64,000 nucleotides of DNA, from NCBI RefSeq assembly GCF_029168335.1, contig NZ_JARGYC010000001.1, forward strand, positions 62,001-126,000, read 5' to 3'. Under the pieces are notes generated by a model that was not told the origin of the DNA, made no database searches, and worked only from the letters and a program-made list of their open reading frames with translations. The DNA is from Psychromarinibacter sediminicola (GTDB lineage Bacteria > Pseudomonadota > Alphaproteobacteria > Rhodobacterales > Rhodobacteraceae). The position numbers were made by a program, and so were the translations under genes. Below are positions 27,219-37,525 of the stretch, piece by piece. Position 1 is the first letter of the stretch. The number at the start of each line of letters is the position of its first letter.

Positions 27219-27241
27219 GCTTACGGTAAGCGGCAACTTAC
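27219..27241. promoter_or_regulatory. probable ArsR autoregulatory operator
   Basis: GCTTAC-G-GTAAGC (27219-27231) with a further CTTAC half-site at 27237-27241, starting 2 bp before the ArsR ATG. A repressor bound here would block its own transcript. Confidence 0.5.
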
Positions 27242-27367
27242 ATTCCGGTCAAGCCCGTGTTAGCCTCGATTCGCGTCCCGGCTGCCCTTGCAGCCCGGAA
27301 ATGGCGTCACTAAGACTCTGTTCACACTTCACCGGTAGGGCCGGTGCGACAGCGAGGCAGGCGAGCA

Positions 27368-28006
27368 ATGACGGACCCGATCGACCAGTACAATCACTAC
27401 ATGAACAACCTCGTCCCGATGGTGGTCGAACAGACCAGCCGCGGCGAACGGGCCTATGACATCTTCTCGCGCCTTCTGAAGGAGCGGATCATCTTCGTGA
27501 ACGGGCCGGTGCATGACGGCATGTCGAGCCTCGTCGTGGCGCAGCTGCTGTTCCTGGAATCGGAGAACCCGAAGAAGGAGATCTCAATGTACATCAACAG
27601 CCCCGGGGGCGTGGTCACGTCCGGGCTGTCGATCTACGACACGATGCAATACGTGCGCCCGCCGGTCAGCACGCTGATCGTGGGGCAGGCGGCGTCGATG
27701 GGCTCGCTCCTGGCGTGCTCGGGCGCGAAGGGGATGCGGTTCGCGCTGCCCAACGCGCGGATCATGGTGCACCAGCCCTCGGGCGGCTACCAGGGCCAGG
27801 CGACGGATATCATGATCCACGCGGAGGAGACCCAGAAGCTGAAGAAGCGGCTGAACGAGATCTATTCGAAACATTCCGGCCAGCCGGTGGAAGCTGTTGA
27901 AGCGGCGCTGGAGCGCGACAACTTCATGTCGCCGCAGGAGGCCCTGGAATGGGGCCATCTGGACGAGATCGTGGAGAGCCGGAGCGCCCTTGAAGAGGGG
28001 AAATGA
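27368..28006 (+). CDS. clpP: ATP-dependent Clp protease proteolytic subunit
   Basis: 212 residues. The Ser110 (GQAASMGS), His135 (MVHQPSGG) and Asp184 (LERDNFMS) triad is in place. It forms the barrel protease that works with ClpX or Clp[12 protein letters not shown] is the natural start; the frame extends upstream without a ribosome site. clpX follows 142 bp later on the same strand, and lon does not follow within the window. Confidence 0.98.
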   Translation: MTDPIDQYNHYMNNLVPMVVEQTSRGERAYDIFSRLLKERIIFVNGPVHDGMSSLVVAQLLFLESENPKKEISMYINSPGGVVTSGLSIYDTMQYVRPPVSTLIVGQAASMGSLLACSGAKGMRFALPNARIMVHQPSGGYQGQATDIMIHAEETQKLKKRLNEIYSKHSGQPVEAVEAALERDNFMSPQEALEWGHLDEIVESRSALEEGK

Positions 28007-28148
28007 CCTCAAGGGCGCGTTACCGCCTTAACCACATTTTGGCGTTGTGCCTGCTATGGCTCTGTCCTAGGCTTGGTCAAATGGCGGGCGCATTGCGGGC
28101 CGTCGCGGCGGGCCGCGCCGCGAAAGCATCGGGCGCAGAGGTTTAGAT

Positions 28149-29411
<1,263 letters not shown>

Positions 29412-29435
29412 GCCCGGCGCCGCCGTCGTATCGAA

Positions 29436-29464
29436 AGGCCCGCCCCCCGGAGGCGGGCCTTTTT
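29436..29464 (+). terminator. Rho-independent terminator after clpX
   Basis: AGGCCCGCC (29436-29444) and GGCGGGCCT (29452-29460) form a perfect 9-bp stem with a 7-nt loop, followed by a run of Ts to 29464. Confidence 0.93.
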
Positions 29465-29483
29465 CGCTTTCGGGAGGAGCCGC

Positions 29484-29867
29484 ATGGCGCGCCATCACAT
29501 CACCACCGGCTCGCCCTTCGAGCGCGACATCGGCTATGCGCGGGCGGTGGTCTGCGACGGCTGGGTCTTTGTCGCGGGGACCACGGGCTACGACTATGCC
29601 ACGATGGAGATGCCGGAGGCGGTGACGGATCAGTGCCGCAACGCGCTGGCCACGATCGGGCGGGCGCTGGCCGAGGCGGGCGCGACGCTGGAGGACGTGG
29701 TGCGGGTGCGCTACATCCTGCCCGACCCGGCGGACTGGCCTCCCTGCTGGCCGGTGACCGCCGAGGCGTTCCGCGTGGCGCGGCCGGCGGCGACGATGCT
29801 GTCCGCCGGGCTGCAGGCGCCGGAGATGAAGATCGAGATCGAGGCGACCGCCCGGCTGCCCGGCTGA
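29484..29867 (+). CDS. RidA/YjgF family protein
   Basis: 127 residues with the trimeric RidA fold markers VCDGWVFVAGTTGYD, QCRNALATIGRALAEAGATLEDVVRVRYIL and IEIEATARLPG. Canonical RidA deaminates reactive enamines; this branch differs around the active site, so the activity is open. GGGAGGAG precedes the ATG, 20 bp past the clpX terminator. Confidence 0.87.
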   Translation: MARHHITTGSPFERDIGYARAVVCDGWVFVAGTTGYDYATMEMPEAVTDQCRNALATIGRALAEAGATLEDVVRVRYILPDPADWPPCWPVTAEAFRVARPAATMLSAGLQAPEMKIEIEATARLPG

Positions 29868-30037
29868 GGGGCCGCCATAAGGTGCGCCTGCGGCGCAAGC
29901 TGTCTGGCACTGCGTGCGGTTTGGCGCCCCTGGCCGGCGGTGCTCTGCAGGTTCAAAAGGGCCGCCCCGCGGAATGGCCATTTCTGCGCGGGGACCGATC
30001 GGTTACGCTGCGGCGCGGACTGGCGGGGAGACGCGGC
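29868..30037 (+). other. 170-bp gap, no gene seen
   Basis: Contains only a small hairpin TGCGCC-TGC-GGCGCA (about 29884-29898), shared in core with the element near 19735, and a GGGGAG ribosome site for the next gene. Confidence 0.4.
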
Positions 30038-30640
30038 GTGACACCCATCGAATTCTGGTACTCGATCGGCAGCACCTACAGCTATCTGACGGTGATGCGG
30101 CTGGGCGCGGTGGCGCGCGCGGAAGGGCTGGACGTGACCTGGCGGCCGTTCAACGTGCGCGCGATCATGGTCGCCCAGAACAACATTCCCTTCCGGGACA
30201 AGCCGGTGAAGGCCGCCTACATGTGGCGGGACATCGAGCGGCGGGCCGCGAAATACGGGCTGCCGGTGCAGGTGCCCGCGCCCTATCCGCTGGCCGGGCT
30301 GGAGATCGCCAACCGCGTGGCGCTGGTCGGGATGGAGGAGGGCTGGGGCGTGTCCTATACCGTCGAGACCTACCGCCGCTGGTTCCAGCACGGCCAGCCC
30401 GCGGGATCGGAGCCGAACCTGTCGGAAAGCGTCGCCGCCGCCGGGCAGGACCCCGAGCGGGTGCTCGAGGCGGCGATGGCCGACCGCACCGGCGCGGCGC
30501 TGGCGAAGGAGACCGCGACGGGCGAGGGGCTGGGCGTGTTCGGCTCGCCGACATTCGTGGTCGGGGGCGAGGTGTTCTGGGGCGACGACCGGCTGGACGA
30601 CGCGATTGCCTGGGCGCGGGCGGGGCGGCTGGACGCCTGA
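30038..30640 (+). CDS. 2-hydroxychromene-2-carboxylate isomerase-like DsbA-fold protein
   Basis: 200 residues from a GTG with GGGGAG at 8 nt. [12 protein letters not shown] at the N-terminus gives the glutathione-binding serine used in place of the DsbA Cxx[22 protein letters not shown] near the end is the cis-Pro region typical of the HCCA isomerase family. It would be a glutathione-dependent isomerase or transferase of aromatic breakdown, but no aromatic pathway genes are adjacent. Confidence 0.85.
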   Translation: MTPIEFWYSIGSTYSYLTVMRLGAVARAEGLDVTWRPFNVRAIMVAQNNIPFRDKPVKAAYMWRDIERRAAKYGLPVQVPAPYPLAGLEIANRVALVGMEEGWGVSYTVETYRRWFQHGQPAGSEPNLSESVAAAGQDPERVLEAAMADRTGAALAKETATGEGLGVFGSPTFVVGGEVFWGDDRLDDAIAWARAGRLDA

Positions 30641-30759
30641 GCCGCGACGGCGGGCGGCTGACGGTCCGGCCCTTGGCGGGCGGCCGCCGGGCCCGCCTTG
30701 CCGCTGGACCTCGGCCGCCGCTTGCGGCATACGGGACGCGATGGATTGCGGAGGTGCCG

Positions 30760-31143
30760 ATGGGCATTCTGAAGACGCTGGTCAGGGCCGTGACCTGGTG
30801 GAACGGCCAGACGCTGAACACCCAGTTCTGGACCTGGCGCAAGGGCGTCAAGGTCGGCGAGGACGAGGAGGGCAACACCTTCTACCAGACCCGCGACGGC
30901 AAGAAGCGCTGGGTGCTCTATAACGGCGAGGCCGAGGCGAGCCGGGTCAGCCCCGACTGGCACGGCTGGCTGCATTACACCTATGACGAGCCGCCGACCG
31001 ACCGGCCGCTGCCGCACAAGCCGTGGGAGAAGCCGCATCAGGAGAACCTGACGGGCACCATGCTGGCCTATGCGCCGCCCGGGTCGATCCGCCGCCCCGA
31101 TCCCGCGGAGCGGCGCGACTACGAGGCGTGGCAGCCGGACTGA
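30760..31143 (+). CDS. NDUFA12-family complex I accessory protein
   Basis: 127 residues. [40 protein letters not shown] (here beginning WVLYNGEAE) and [18 protein letters not shown]-like end fit the alphaproteobacterial B17.2/NDUFA12 family, a supernumerary subunit of complex I. It begins a set of three same-strand genes followed by aat, an arrangement I know from Rhodobacteraceae. GGAGG precedes the ATG. Confidence 0.92.
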   Translation: MGILKTLVRAVTWWNGQTLNTQFWTWRKGVKVGEDEEGNTFYQTRDGKKRWVLYNGEAEASRVSPDWHGWLHYTYDEPPTDRPLPHKPWEKPHQENLTGTMLAYAPPGSIRRPDPAERRDYEAWQPD

Positions 31144-31145
31144 TC

Positions 31146-31619
31146 ATGGCGGAACGCACCACAGAAGTCCTGGTGGGCGGCGTCGTCCTGGCGGTTGCGG
31201 CGGGGTTCCTGTTCTATGCCGGCAGCTTCGCCGAGCTCGGCGGCGGCGGGGCCGGCGCGGCGCAGTATTCCGCCTCGTTCCGCTCGGCCGAGGGCGTGTC
31301 GGTGGGCACCGACGTGCGCATGGCCGGCGTGAAGGTCGGCAGCGTGACGGCGATGGACCTGGACCCGCAGACCTTCCGCGCCGAGACCACCTTTACGGTC
31401 AGCGACGACATCCGCCTGCCGACCGACACCGCCGTGGTGATCGCCTCGGAGGGGCTGCTGGGCGGCACCTATATGGAGATCGTGCCGGGCGGGATGCTGG
31501 AGGAATACGCACCGGGCGATGAGATCCTCGACACGCAAAGCGCGGTCAGCCTGATCTCGCTTCTGCTGAAATTCGTGGGCGGCGAGGGCGGCGACAGCGG
31601 CGCGACGGGGGCGGAATGA
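31146..31619 (+). CDS. mlaD: MlaD-family lipid-transport periplasmic protein
   Basis: 157 residues: a single N-terminal membrane anchor (VLVGGVVLAVAAGFLFYAG) and one MCE domain (SASFRSAEGVSVGTDVRMAGVKVGSV ... SEGLLGGTYMEIVPG). It binds phospholipid in the periplasm as part of retrograde transport to the inner membrane. Other Mla genes are not adjacent, which is normal in this group. Its stop overlaps the DUF2155 ATG. Confidence 0.88.
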   Translation: MAERTTEVLVGGVVLAVAAGFLFYAGSFAELGGGGAGAAQYSASFRSAEGVSVGTDVRMAGVKVGSVTAMDLDPQTFRAETTFTVSDDIRLPTDTAVVIASEGLLGGTYMEIVPGGMLEEYAPGDEILDTQSAVSLISLLLKFVGGEGGDSGATGAE

Positions 31620-32134
31620 TCCGCAGCGCCGTGCTGGGGCTGATGCTGGCGGCCGGGGCCGCGGCGGCGCAGGAGGGCGAAATCCTGATCGTGCCGCCGG
31701 AGGAGGACGGCACGCTGATCGAGCCGGAGCGGCTGCCCGACGGCTCGCTGCTGGAGCCCGACCTCGACCTGGACTTCGTGCCCGACATGCAGGAGCCCGA
31801 GGAGCCGCAGGTCACCGCGATCACCGCCGGCGGCGCGGTGGTGCGCGGGCTGGACCGGATGTCCGGCGCCGTGGTGGACATGCAGCTCGCCACCGGCGAG
31901 ACCGCGGGTTTCGGCCGGCTGCAGATCACCCTGGGCGAATGCCGCTATCCCGAGGGCAACCCGTCGGGCGATGCCTGGGCCTATCTGGTGATCCGGTCGG
32001 AGCGCGAGGAGGTGCCGCTCTTCGAGGGCTGGATGATCGCCTCTTCCCCGGCGCTGAACGCGATGGATCACGCGCGCTACGACGTCTGGCTTCTGCGCTG
32101 CAGGATATCCGAGACGGCGGGCGGCGACGGGTAG
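31616..32134 (+). CDS. DUF2155 exported protein
   Basis: 172 residues, Sec signal at the start (MIRSAVLGLMLAAGAAAAQ), acidic linker, then a DUF2155 domain (GAVVRGLDRMSGAVVDMQL ... GECRYP ... FEGWMIASSPALNAMDHARYDVWLLRC). Predicted periplasmic; function unknown, linked by position to MlaD. The last 58 bases overlap the tail of aat. Confidence 0.86.
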   Translation: MIRSAVLGLMLAAGAAAAQEGEILIVPPEEDGTLIEPERLPDGSLLEPDLDLDFVPDMQEPEEPQVTAITAGGAVVRGLDRMSGAVVDMQLATGETAGFGRLQITLGECRYPEGNPSGDAWAYLVIRSEREEVPLFEGWMIASSPALNAMDHARYDVWLLRCRISETAGGDG

Positions 32135-32727
32135 GCGCCGAAATCGGCCTGGCCGGTCAGCGCGGCCTGCAGTTTGGCGTGATAGGCGTCGCGCGGGATC
32201 TCCACCGCGCCCAGGCTGGCCAGATGCGGCGTCAGGAACTGGGTGTCGAACAGGGTGAAGCCGCAGCGGTCGAGATGCGCCGTCAGAAAGGCCAGCGCGC
32301 GTTTCGAGGCGTTCGGGCGGCGCGAGAACATGCTCTCGCCGAAAAAGGCGGTGCCCAGCGTCACGCCATAGACGCCGCCGGTCAGCAGCCCATCCTGCCA
32401 GATCTCGATGGAATGCGCGTGGCCCATCCGGTGCAGCGCCATGTAGAGCGCGAAGATCGTGGCGTTGATCCAGGTCTCGTCCCGGTCGGCGCAGCCGCGC
32501 ACGACGCCTTCGAAATCCCGGTCCAGCGTGACGTCGTAGTCGTCGCGCCGCAGCGACCGGGCGAGCGAGCGCGAGATGTGGAAGCCGTCCAGCGGAAACA
32601 CCCCCCGGCGGCGCGGATCGACCCAGAAGATCTCGTCGGACTCCGCTCCCTCGGCCATCGGGAAGATGCCGGCGGCATAGGCGCGCAGCAGCGTCTGCGG
32701 CGTGAGGGTCGGGTCGCGTGGGTGCAT
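32077..32727 (-). CDS. aat: leucyl/phenylalanyl-tRNA-protein transferase
   Basis: 216 residues. LLRAYAAGIFPMAE, FWVDPRRRGVFPLD, TWINATIFALYMALHRMGHAHSIEIW, GGVYGVTLGTAFFGESMFSR and TLFDTQFLTPHLASLGAVEI are family hallmarks. It adds Leu/Phe to N-terminal Arg/Lys of proteins, marking them for ClpAP; the clpP/clpX genes are 4 kb away. Convergent with and overlapping DUF2155. Confidence 0.96.
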   Translation of the reverse strand: MHPRDPTLTPQTLLRAYAAGIFPMAEGAESDEIFWVDPRRRGVFPLDGFHISRSLARSLRRDDYDVTLDRDFEGVVRGCADRDETWINATIFALYMALHRMGHAHSIEIWQDGLLTGGVYGVTLGTAFFGESMFSRRPNASKRALAFLTAHLDRCGFTLFDTQFLTPHLASLGAVEIPRDAYHAKLQAALTGQADFGAYPSPPAVSDILQRRSQTS

Positions 32728-32753
32728 CGGATCGGCCGTAGCGCCAGTCTAGA

Positions 32754-32800
32754 GCATGTCGCAGGCAAGTTGGAACCGGTTTTGTGCGTCCCGGACATGC
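32754..32800. repeat. palindromic intergenic repeat with GCATGTC arms
   Basis: GCATGTC (32754-32760) and GACATGC (32794-32800) enclose GGAACCGGTTTTG with an inner AACCGGTT palindrome. I recall similar AGCATGTCGC...AACCGGTT units as dispersed repeats in Rhizobiales and Rhodobacterales. Confidence 0.55.
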
Positions 32801-32907
32801 GAAATCAATAAGTTAACGCGCGGTGCGCAATGGCGAACGGATGCGACACGCCCTGATTGACCGCGCCGCAAAGCGAAAACCGGCTCGATCTGCACGCCCC
32901 CCTGTTG

Positions 32908-32962
32908 CTTCTTCTCGTTGCAAATACGCTCAGGGGGGTCTGGGGGGATGAAATCCCCCCAG
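32908..32962 (-). repeat. Rhodobacterales-type intergenic element, copy 4
   Basis: Minus strand GCGTATTTGCA then ACGAGAAGAAG (32929-32908), next to a perfect 10-bp stem CTGGGGGGAT-GAA-ATCCCCCCAG at 32940-32962. It sits in the 429-bp gap before the large glycosyltransferase gene; nothing coding is seen in that gap. Confidence 0.65.
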
Positions 32963-33156
32963 CGGATCGGAGCGCGCCAGCGGTCCGAAACCACGCCGCC
33001 GACCTCCCGCCAGGGGTTGTTTTTCAACACCTTTCCCGGAAAGATCCACTTTGGCCTCCGACCCGTGACACATTTCCGCCTTATTTCGGCGGGATACAGG
33101 CGCCGGACGCCAAGCCGTCGGCAGAACGGCCCCAGCGCGGAAGAAAGAGTAGTCGC

Positions 33157-36100
33157 ATGTCCCTTCCCATCGTCGCCTCGCTCTGGATCGGCGGCAGCCT
33201 GAGTTTCCTCGAACGGGTCTGCCTGAAAAGCTTCGTCGACCACGGCCACCGGACCATCCTTTACACCTACGGCAAGGTCGCAGGGGTGCCGGAGGGCGTG
33301 GAGGTGCTGGACGCCAACCGTATCTTTCCCAACGACAATTACATCCGCCACGCGAAGTCCGGCAGCCCGGCGGTGCATGCCGATGCCTTCCGCTACCGGA
33401 TGATCGAGCTGCAGAACGTGATCTGGATCGACGCCGACATCCTGTGCATGCAGCCCTGGGATTTCCGGGATCAGTGGGTCTTCGGCTGGGAGAAGCCCGG
33501 CAAGCTGGTGTGCAACGCGGTGCTGGGCCTGCCGCGGTTCTCCAAGACGCTGAAGAAGCTCAACGCGCTGTGCGAGACCGAATACCCGATCCCGCCCTGG
33601 GCGCCGCCGGAGGAGAAGGCGCGGCTGGAGGCCGCCGCGCAGGCGGGGCGCCCGGTGCACGTGTCGGAGCTGGAATGGGGCGTGTGGGGGCCCTCCGCGC
33701 TGACCCATTTCCTCAACGAGACCGGAGAGATGCAGCACGTGCTGCCGCAGATGGCGTTCTATCCGATCTCGTTCCGGGATCGCCGCGACCTGCTGGTGCC
33801 GGGCGACGTGATCGACGCGCAGCTCGACGCCGGCTGCTATGGCGTGCACCTCTGGAACCGTCGTCTGCGCCGCCGGATCGTCACGCACGAGAACGGCGTG
33901 CCGCATCCCGACAGTTTCCTCGGCCGCGCGCTGGCGCGTCACGGCATCGACACCGCCGACCACCCGATCCCCGACGTACCGCCGGGGCAAGTGCTGACCG
34001 AGCGCGAGGAGGCGGCGCTGCACGCGGCTCCGCGCCCAAGCTCGTCCGCACCCGCCGGCCGGCCCAGCGCGGCCCGGGCGATCCCCGCCGCCGGTGCGCC
34101 GGACCCGTCGAAGCTGGCCTCGCAGAACCCCAACGTCACCGCCCGCCGCCCCGCCGCGCTGGCCGCGCTGCCGGTGACGGAATGGAAGCAGAGCGCCGAC
34201 TATCAGCGCGCCATCGACGAGCTGGAGGGGCGCACCGGCAACATCACCGGCTGGCTGACGCCGCCGGAAGAGCCGGTGAAGAACGACAACATCCTGATCG
34301 TCACCTCGATGAAGAACGAGGCGCCGTTCATCCTGGAATGGATCGCTTATCATCTCGGGATCGGGGCGACGCATTTCCTCGTCTACACCAACGACTGCAC
34401 CGACAACACCAACGCCATCCTCGACCGGCTGCAGGCGCTGGGCCATGTCACCCGCAAGCCGAACCCCTGGGATCCGGCCTCGGGCAAGAAGCCGCAGCAC
34501 GAGGCGCTGAATGACGCGGTCAAGCAGGACTGCTACCGGCAGGCCGACTGGGTGCTGACCATCGACGTGGACGAGTTCGTCAACATCCATGTGGGCGACG
34601 GCACCTTCGCCGACCTGTTCCGCGCCGCGAACTATCCCAACGTGATCTCGTTCACCTGGAAATTCTTCGGCAACAGGGGCGTCCATGCCTACGAGGACCG
34701 CCCCGTCACCGAGCAGTTCACCGCCTGCGCGCCGGAGTTCATTCCGAAGCCGCGGCTCGGCTGGGGCTTCAAGTCGATGGTCCACTCGTCCGCGCCCTAT
34801 GCCCGGATCGGGGTGCATCGCCCGCTCGGGATCGAGGAGGAGGACGCGGGCAAGGTGCGCTGGGTCAACGGCTCGGGCCGGGCGATGCCGGACCAGTTGC
34901 TCACCAATAACGGCTGGCGGTCGACCAAGCGGTCGCTGGGCTATCGGCTGGCCACGCTGAACCACTATGTCCTGCGCTCGACCGAGAGCTTCCTGGTCAA
35001 GCGCGAGCGCGGCCGGATCAACCACACCGAGCACGACCAGGGGCTCGACTACTGGACCCGCCGCAACTATGCGACCGAGACCGACGACCGGATCGTCGCC
35101 CGCCACGCGCTGATGCGGCCCCACCTCGACGCCTTCCTGGCGGACGACACCCTGCGCGGGCTGCACGCCGACGCGGTCGCCTGGCACAAGGCGCGCATCG
35201 CGTATCTCAAGGACCAGCCCGACTATCGCCAGCTGTTCGACGACCTGCGGGATCCGGACCGGCCCGATGCCCTGTTCATCGACAAGTCGACCGAGGAGCT
35301 GCAGCAGGATCCGGAAGAGGCCGAAGACGCCAAGGCCGAAGACGCCAAGGCCCGGGCGCCGTCGCCGACGCCGGAGCGCCGCCTGACCCCGGCCGCGCCG
35401 CTGCCCTCGGCGCAGGCTGTCTCGGTGCCCGCCAGCGCGCTGGACGCGCCCGCCGACGCCCGCTGGGACGAGGGGCGCGCCTTTGCCCATGCCCGGGGCG
35501 GGTTCCACTGGGAGGGGCCGGACAACGCGCTGATGTTCGTGCCGAACTCGAAGCGGCTGGTCGTCACCTTCGACAACATCCACGTCACCCGCGCGGAGGG
35601 GCCGCGCTGGCCCTGGGGCTTCGACGTGCTGTTCAATAAGATGGGCGCCTCGGTCCTCGGCGTGATGGGAAGCCAGCGCAACTGGTTCCGCCACGATTTC
35701 GTGCATGACAGCTTCGAGGCGCTGGCCGCGCAGGGCTTTTTCGAGCGGTTCGACCAGGTGCTGTTCTACGGCGCCTCGATGGGTGGGTTCGGCGCGCTGA
35801 CCTATCAGCGGCTGTGTCCCGGGGCCAACGTGCTGGCGATCGCGCCGCAATCCACGATGCGGGCCGAGACGCTGCCCGACGAGGACCGCTGGCGCTGGAC
35901 GCAGAAGCTGGACTGGTCGGCACGCTACGAGGACGCGGCGGGGCATCTGGACACGGCCGGGCGGGTCTGGGTGATCGGCGATCCGTATTTCCGGCCCGAT
36001 TACGACCAGATCGTCCGCCTGATGGGCGACAACGTGACCTGGCTGCGCACGCCCTTCATGGGCCACCAGCTGCCCAACGCCTTCCTGACGATGGGCATGC

Positions 36101-36357
36101 TGAAGGACCTGCTGTACGGTGCGATGGAGGGGACGCTGGACGCGCCCACCTTCTATCGCCTGTTCCGCGCCCGTCGCGATCTGCCGCGCTTTCAGCACGA
36201 CCTGCTGATGCATGCCGAGGAGCGCGGCAAGCTGCGCTCGGCGCTCAGGATATGCGAGTACACGCTGAAAAAGCGCGATGCGGGCAACATCAAGCGCACG
36301 CGCGACCGCCTGAAGGAGGAACTGGCGGCGCAGGGGACGCGGGCGGCGGCGGAGTAG
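33157..36357 (+). CDS. three-domain protein: DXD glycosyltransferase, GT92-like, hydrolase-like
   Basis: 1066 residues. Domain 1 (about 1-270) is a glycosyltransferase with VIWIDADIL (Asp92-x-Asp94). A Pro/Ala-rich linker follows (about 295-370). Domain 2 (about 380-690) has SMKNEAPFILEWIAYH (Met385) and the metal motif DVDEF (470-474), as in GT92/GT2-like proteins. An acidic linker with two AEDAK copies leads to domain 3 (about 770-1010), alpha/beta-hydrolase-like with GASMGG (Ser874), VIGDP (Asp942) and MGHQ (His970) as a possible triad. No signal peptide or membrane segment: likely cytoplasmic. It probably builds or modifies a surface glycan. Start ATG gives MSLPIVASLWIGG. Confidence 0.82.
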   Translation: MSLPIVASLWIGGSLSFLERVCLKSFVDHGHRTILYTYGKVAGVPEGVEVLDANRIFPNDNYIRHAKSGSPAVHADAFRYRMIELQNVIWIDADILCMQPWDFRDQWVFGWEKPGKLVCNAVLGLPRFSKTLKKLNALCETEYPIPPWAPPEEKARLEAAAQAGRPVHVSELEWGVWGPSALTHFLNETGEMQHVLPQMAFYPISFRDRRDLLVPGDVIDAQLDAGCYGVHLWNRRLRRRIVTHENGVPHPDSFLGRALARHGIDTADHPIPDVPPGQVLTEREEAALHAAPRPSSSAPAGRPSAARAIPAAGAPDPSKLASQNPNVTARRPAALAALPVTEWKQSADYQRAIDELEGRTGNITGWLTPPEEPVKNDNILIVTSMKNEAPFILEWIAYHLGIGATHFLVYTNDCTDNTNAILDRLQALGHVTRKPNPWDPASGKKPQHEALNDAVKQDCYRQADWVLTIDVDEFVNIHVGDGTFADLFRAANYPNVISFTWKFFGNRGVHAYEDRPVTEQFTACAPEFIPKPRLGWGFKSMVHSSAPYARIGVHRPLGIEEEDAGKVRWVNGSGRAMPDQLLTNNGWRSTKRSLGYRLATLNHYVLRSTESFLVKRERGRINHTEHDQGLDYWTRRNYATETDDRIVARHALMRPHLDAFLADDTLRGLHADAVAWHKARIAYLKDQPDYRQLFDDLRDPDRPDALFIDKSTEELQQDPEEAEDAKAEDAKARAPSPTPERRLTPAAPLPSAQAVSVPASALDAPADARWDEGRAFAHARGGFHWEGPDNALMFVPNSKRLVVTFDNIHVTRAEGPRWPWGFDVLFNKMGASVLGVMGSQRNWFRHDFVHDSFEALAAQGFFERFDQVLFYGASMGGFGALTYQRLCPGANVLAIAPQSTMRAETLPDEDRWRWTQKLDWSARYEDAAGHLDTAGRVWVIGDPYFRPDYDQIVRLMGDNVTWLRTPFMGHQLPNAFLTMGMLKDLLYGAMEGTLDAPTFYRLFRARRDLPRFQHDLLMHAEERGKLRSALRICEYTLKKRDAGNIKRTRDRLKEELAAQGTRAAAE

Positions 36358-36362
36358 GCGCG

Positions 36363-37487
36363 ATGGCGGGCACGAAACTCATCATCACCTGCATGAAGAA
36401 CGAGGGGCCGTTCATCCTGGAATGGCTGGCCTATCACCGCTCCATCGGGTTCGACGATTTTCTCGTCTTCACCAACGATTGCGACGACGGCACGGTGGAG
36501 CTGCTGGATTGCCTGGCGGGGCACGGGCTGCTGACCCGGATGGACAACCCGTATCTGCAGGTCGAGGGCGCGCCGAACCCGCAAAAGGGCGCGCTGGCCT
36601 ACGCGGGCGGTCTCGATCAGGTGGCGGCGGCCGAGCAGATCCTGGTCTCGGACGTCGACGAATACGTCAACATCCATGCGGGCGACGGCACGCTCGACGC
36701 GCTGTGGACCGCGGTCGGCGCGGAGGTCGACAACATCTCGATGCAGTGGCGCCTGTTCGGCAGTTCGGATGTGGACAGCTACCGCGACCGGTGGGTGACC
36801 GAGCAGTTCGACCATTGCGCGCCGAAATTCTGCCCCTCGCCGGTGCAGGCCTGGGCGGTCAAGACGCTGATCCGCACCACGGGGGGCAAGTGGCCCTGCG
36901 GCCGGTTCAAGCAGCTGGGCGTGCATCGCCCGATCGAGCCGGGGCGGGGCGCCACGCGGCACACGAAATGGGTCGATGGCTGCGGCCGCCCGGTGCAGGA
37001 CAAGTTCCTGGAGGCCGGCTGGCGGTTCGGCACGCATTCCTATGGCTACGACCTGGTCACGCTGAACCACTACGCCGTGCGCTCGGCCGAGAGCTTCGTG
37101 GTCAAGCGCGACCGGGGCCGGGTGAACCACGTCACCCACGACCAGGGGCTGGCCTACTGGCTGCGGATGAACATCAACATGGAGCGCGACGACAGCATCC
37201 GCCGCCACCTGCCGCGGGCGCGGGCGGAATACGCGCGGATCCTGGGCCTGCGCGGGGTCAAGACCCGCCACGCTGCGGCGGCCAAGGCGCACCGGGCGAA
37301 GATCCGCGCGCTGCTGGCGCGCGAGGACATGGCGGCGTTCTATGCAGAGATCACCTCGCCCCGGATGAAGCTTCTGTCGCGGCACCTGAACCTTCTGACC
37401 CGCGGGCAGATGGATGCCGGGCCGGAGAGCGTGCCGGAGGAGGTTTTCGACCGGATCGAGCGGGTGCCGGACCTGATGGCCGGCTGA
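36363..37487 (+). CDS. GT92-like glycosyltransferase
   Basis: 374 residues, a stand-alone paralogue of the middle domain of the preceding protein: TCMKNEGPFILEWLAYHRSIG, SDVDEYVNIH (Asp97-Glu100), DRWVTEQFDHCAPKFCP, LVTLNHYAVRSAESFVVKRDRGRVNH and THDQGLAYW. The gene starts 5 bp after the previous stop, so the two are co-transcribed and probably act on the same glycan. The donor sugar is unknown. Confidence 0.88.
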   Translation: MAGTKLIITCMKNEGPFILEWLAYHRSIGFDDFLVFTNDCDDGTVELLDCLAGHGLLTRMDNPYLQVEGAPNPQKGALAYAGGLDQVAAAEQILVSDVDEYVNIHAGDGTLDALWTAVGAEVDNISMQWRLFGSSDVDSYRDRWVTEQFDHCAPKFCPSPVQAWAVKTLIRTTGGKWPCGRFKQLGVHRPIEPGRGATRHTKWVDGCGRPVQDKFLEAGWRFGTHSYGYDLVTLNHYAVRSAESFVVKRDRGRVNHVTHDQGLAYWLRMNINMERDDSIRRHLPRARAEYARILGLRGVKTRHAAAAKAHRAKIRALLAREDMAAFYAEITSPRMKLLSRHLNLLTRGQMDAGPESVPEEVFDRIERVPDLMAG

Positions 37488-37525
37488 GGCCGGCGCGGTG
37501 CCCCGTCGCCTTCGGTCCCCGTCGC

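Noticed and set aside
32749-36213. 1154-residue open frame antisense to the fusion glycosyltransferase
   Set aside because: Shadow of a gene with clear catalytic motifs; no coding signals of its own.
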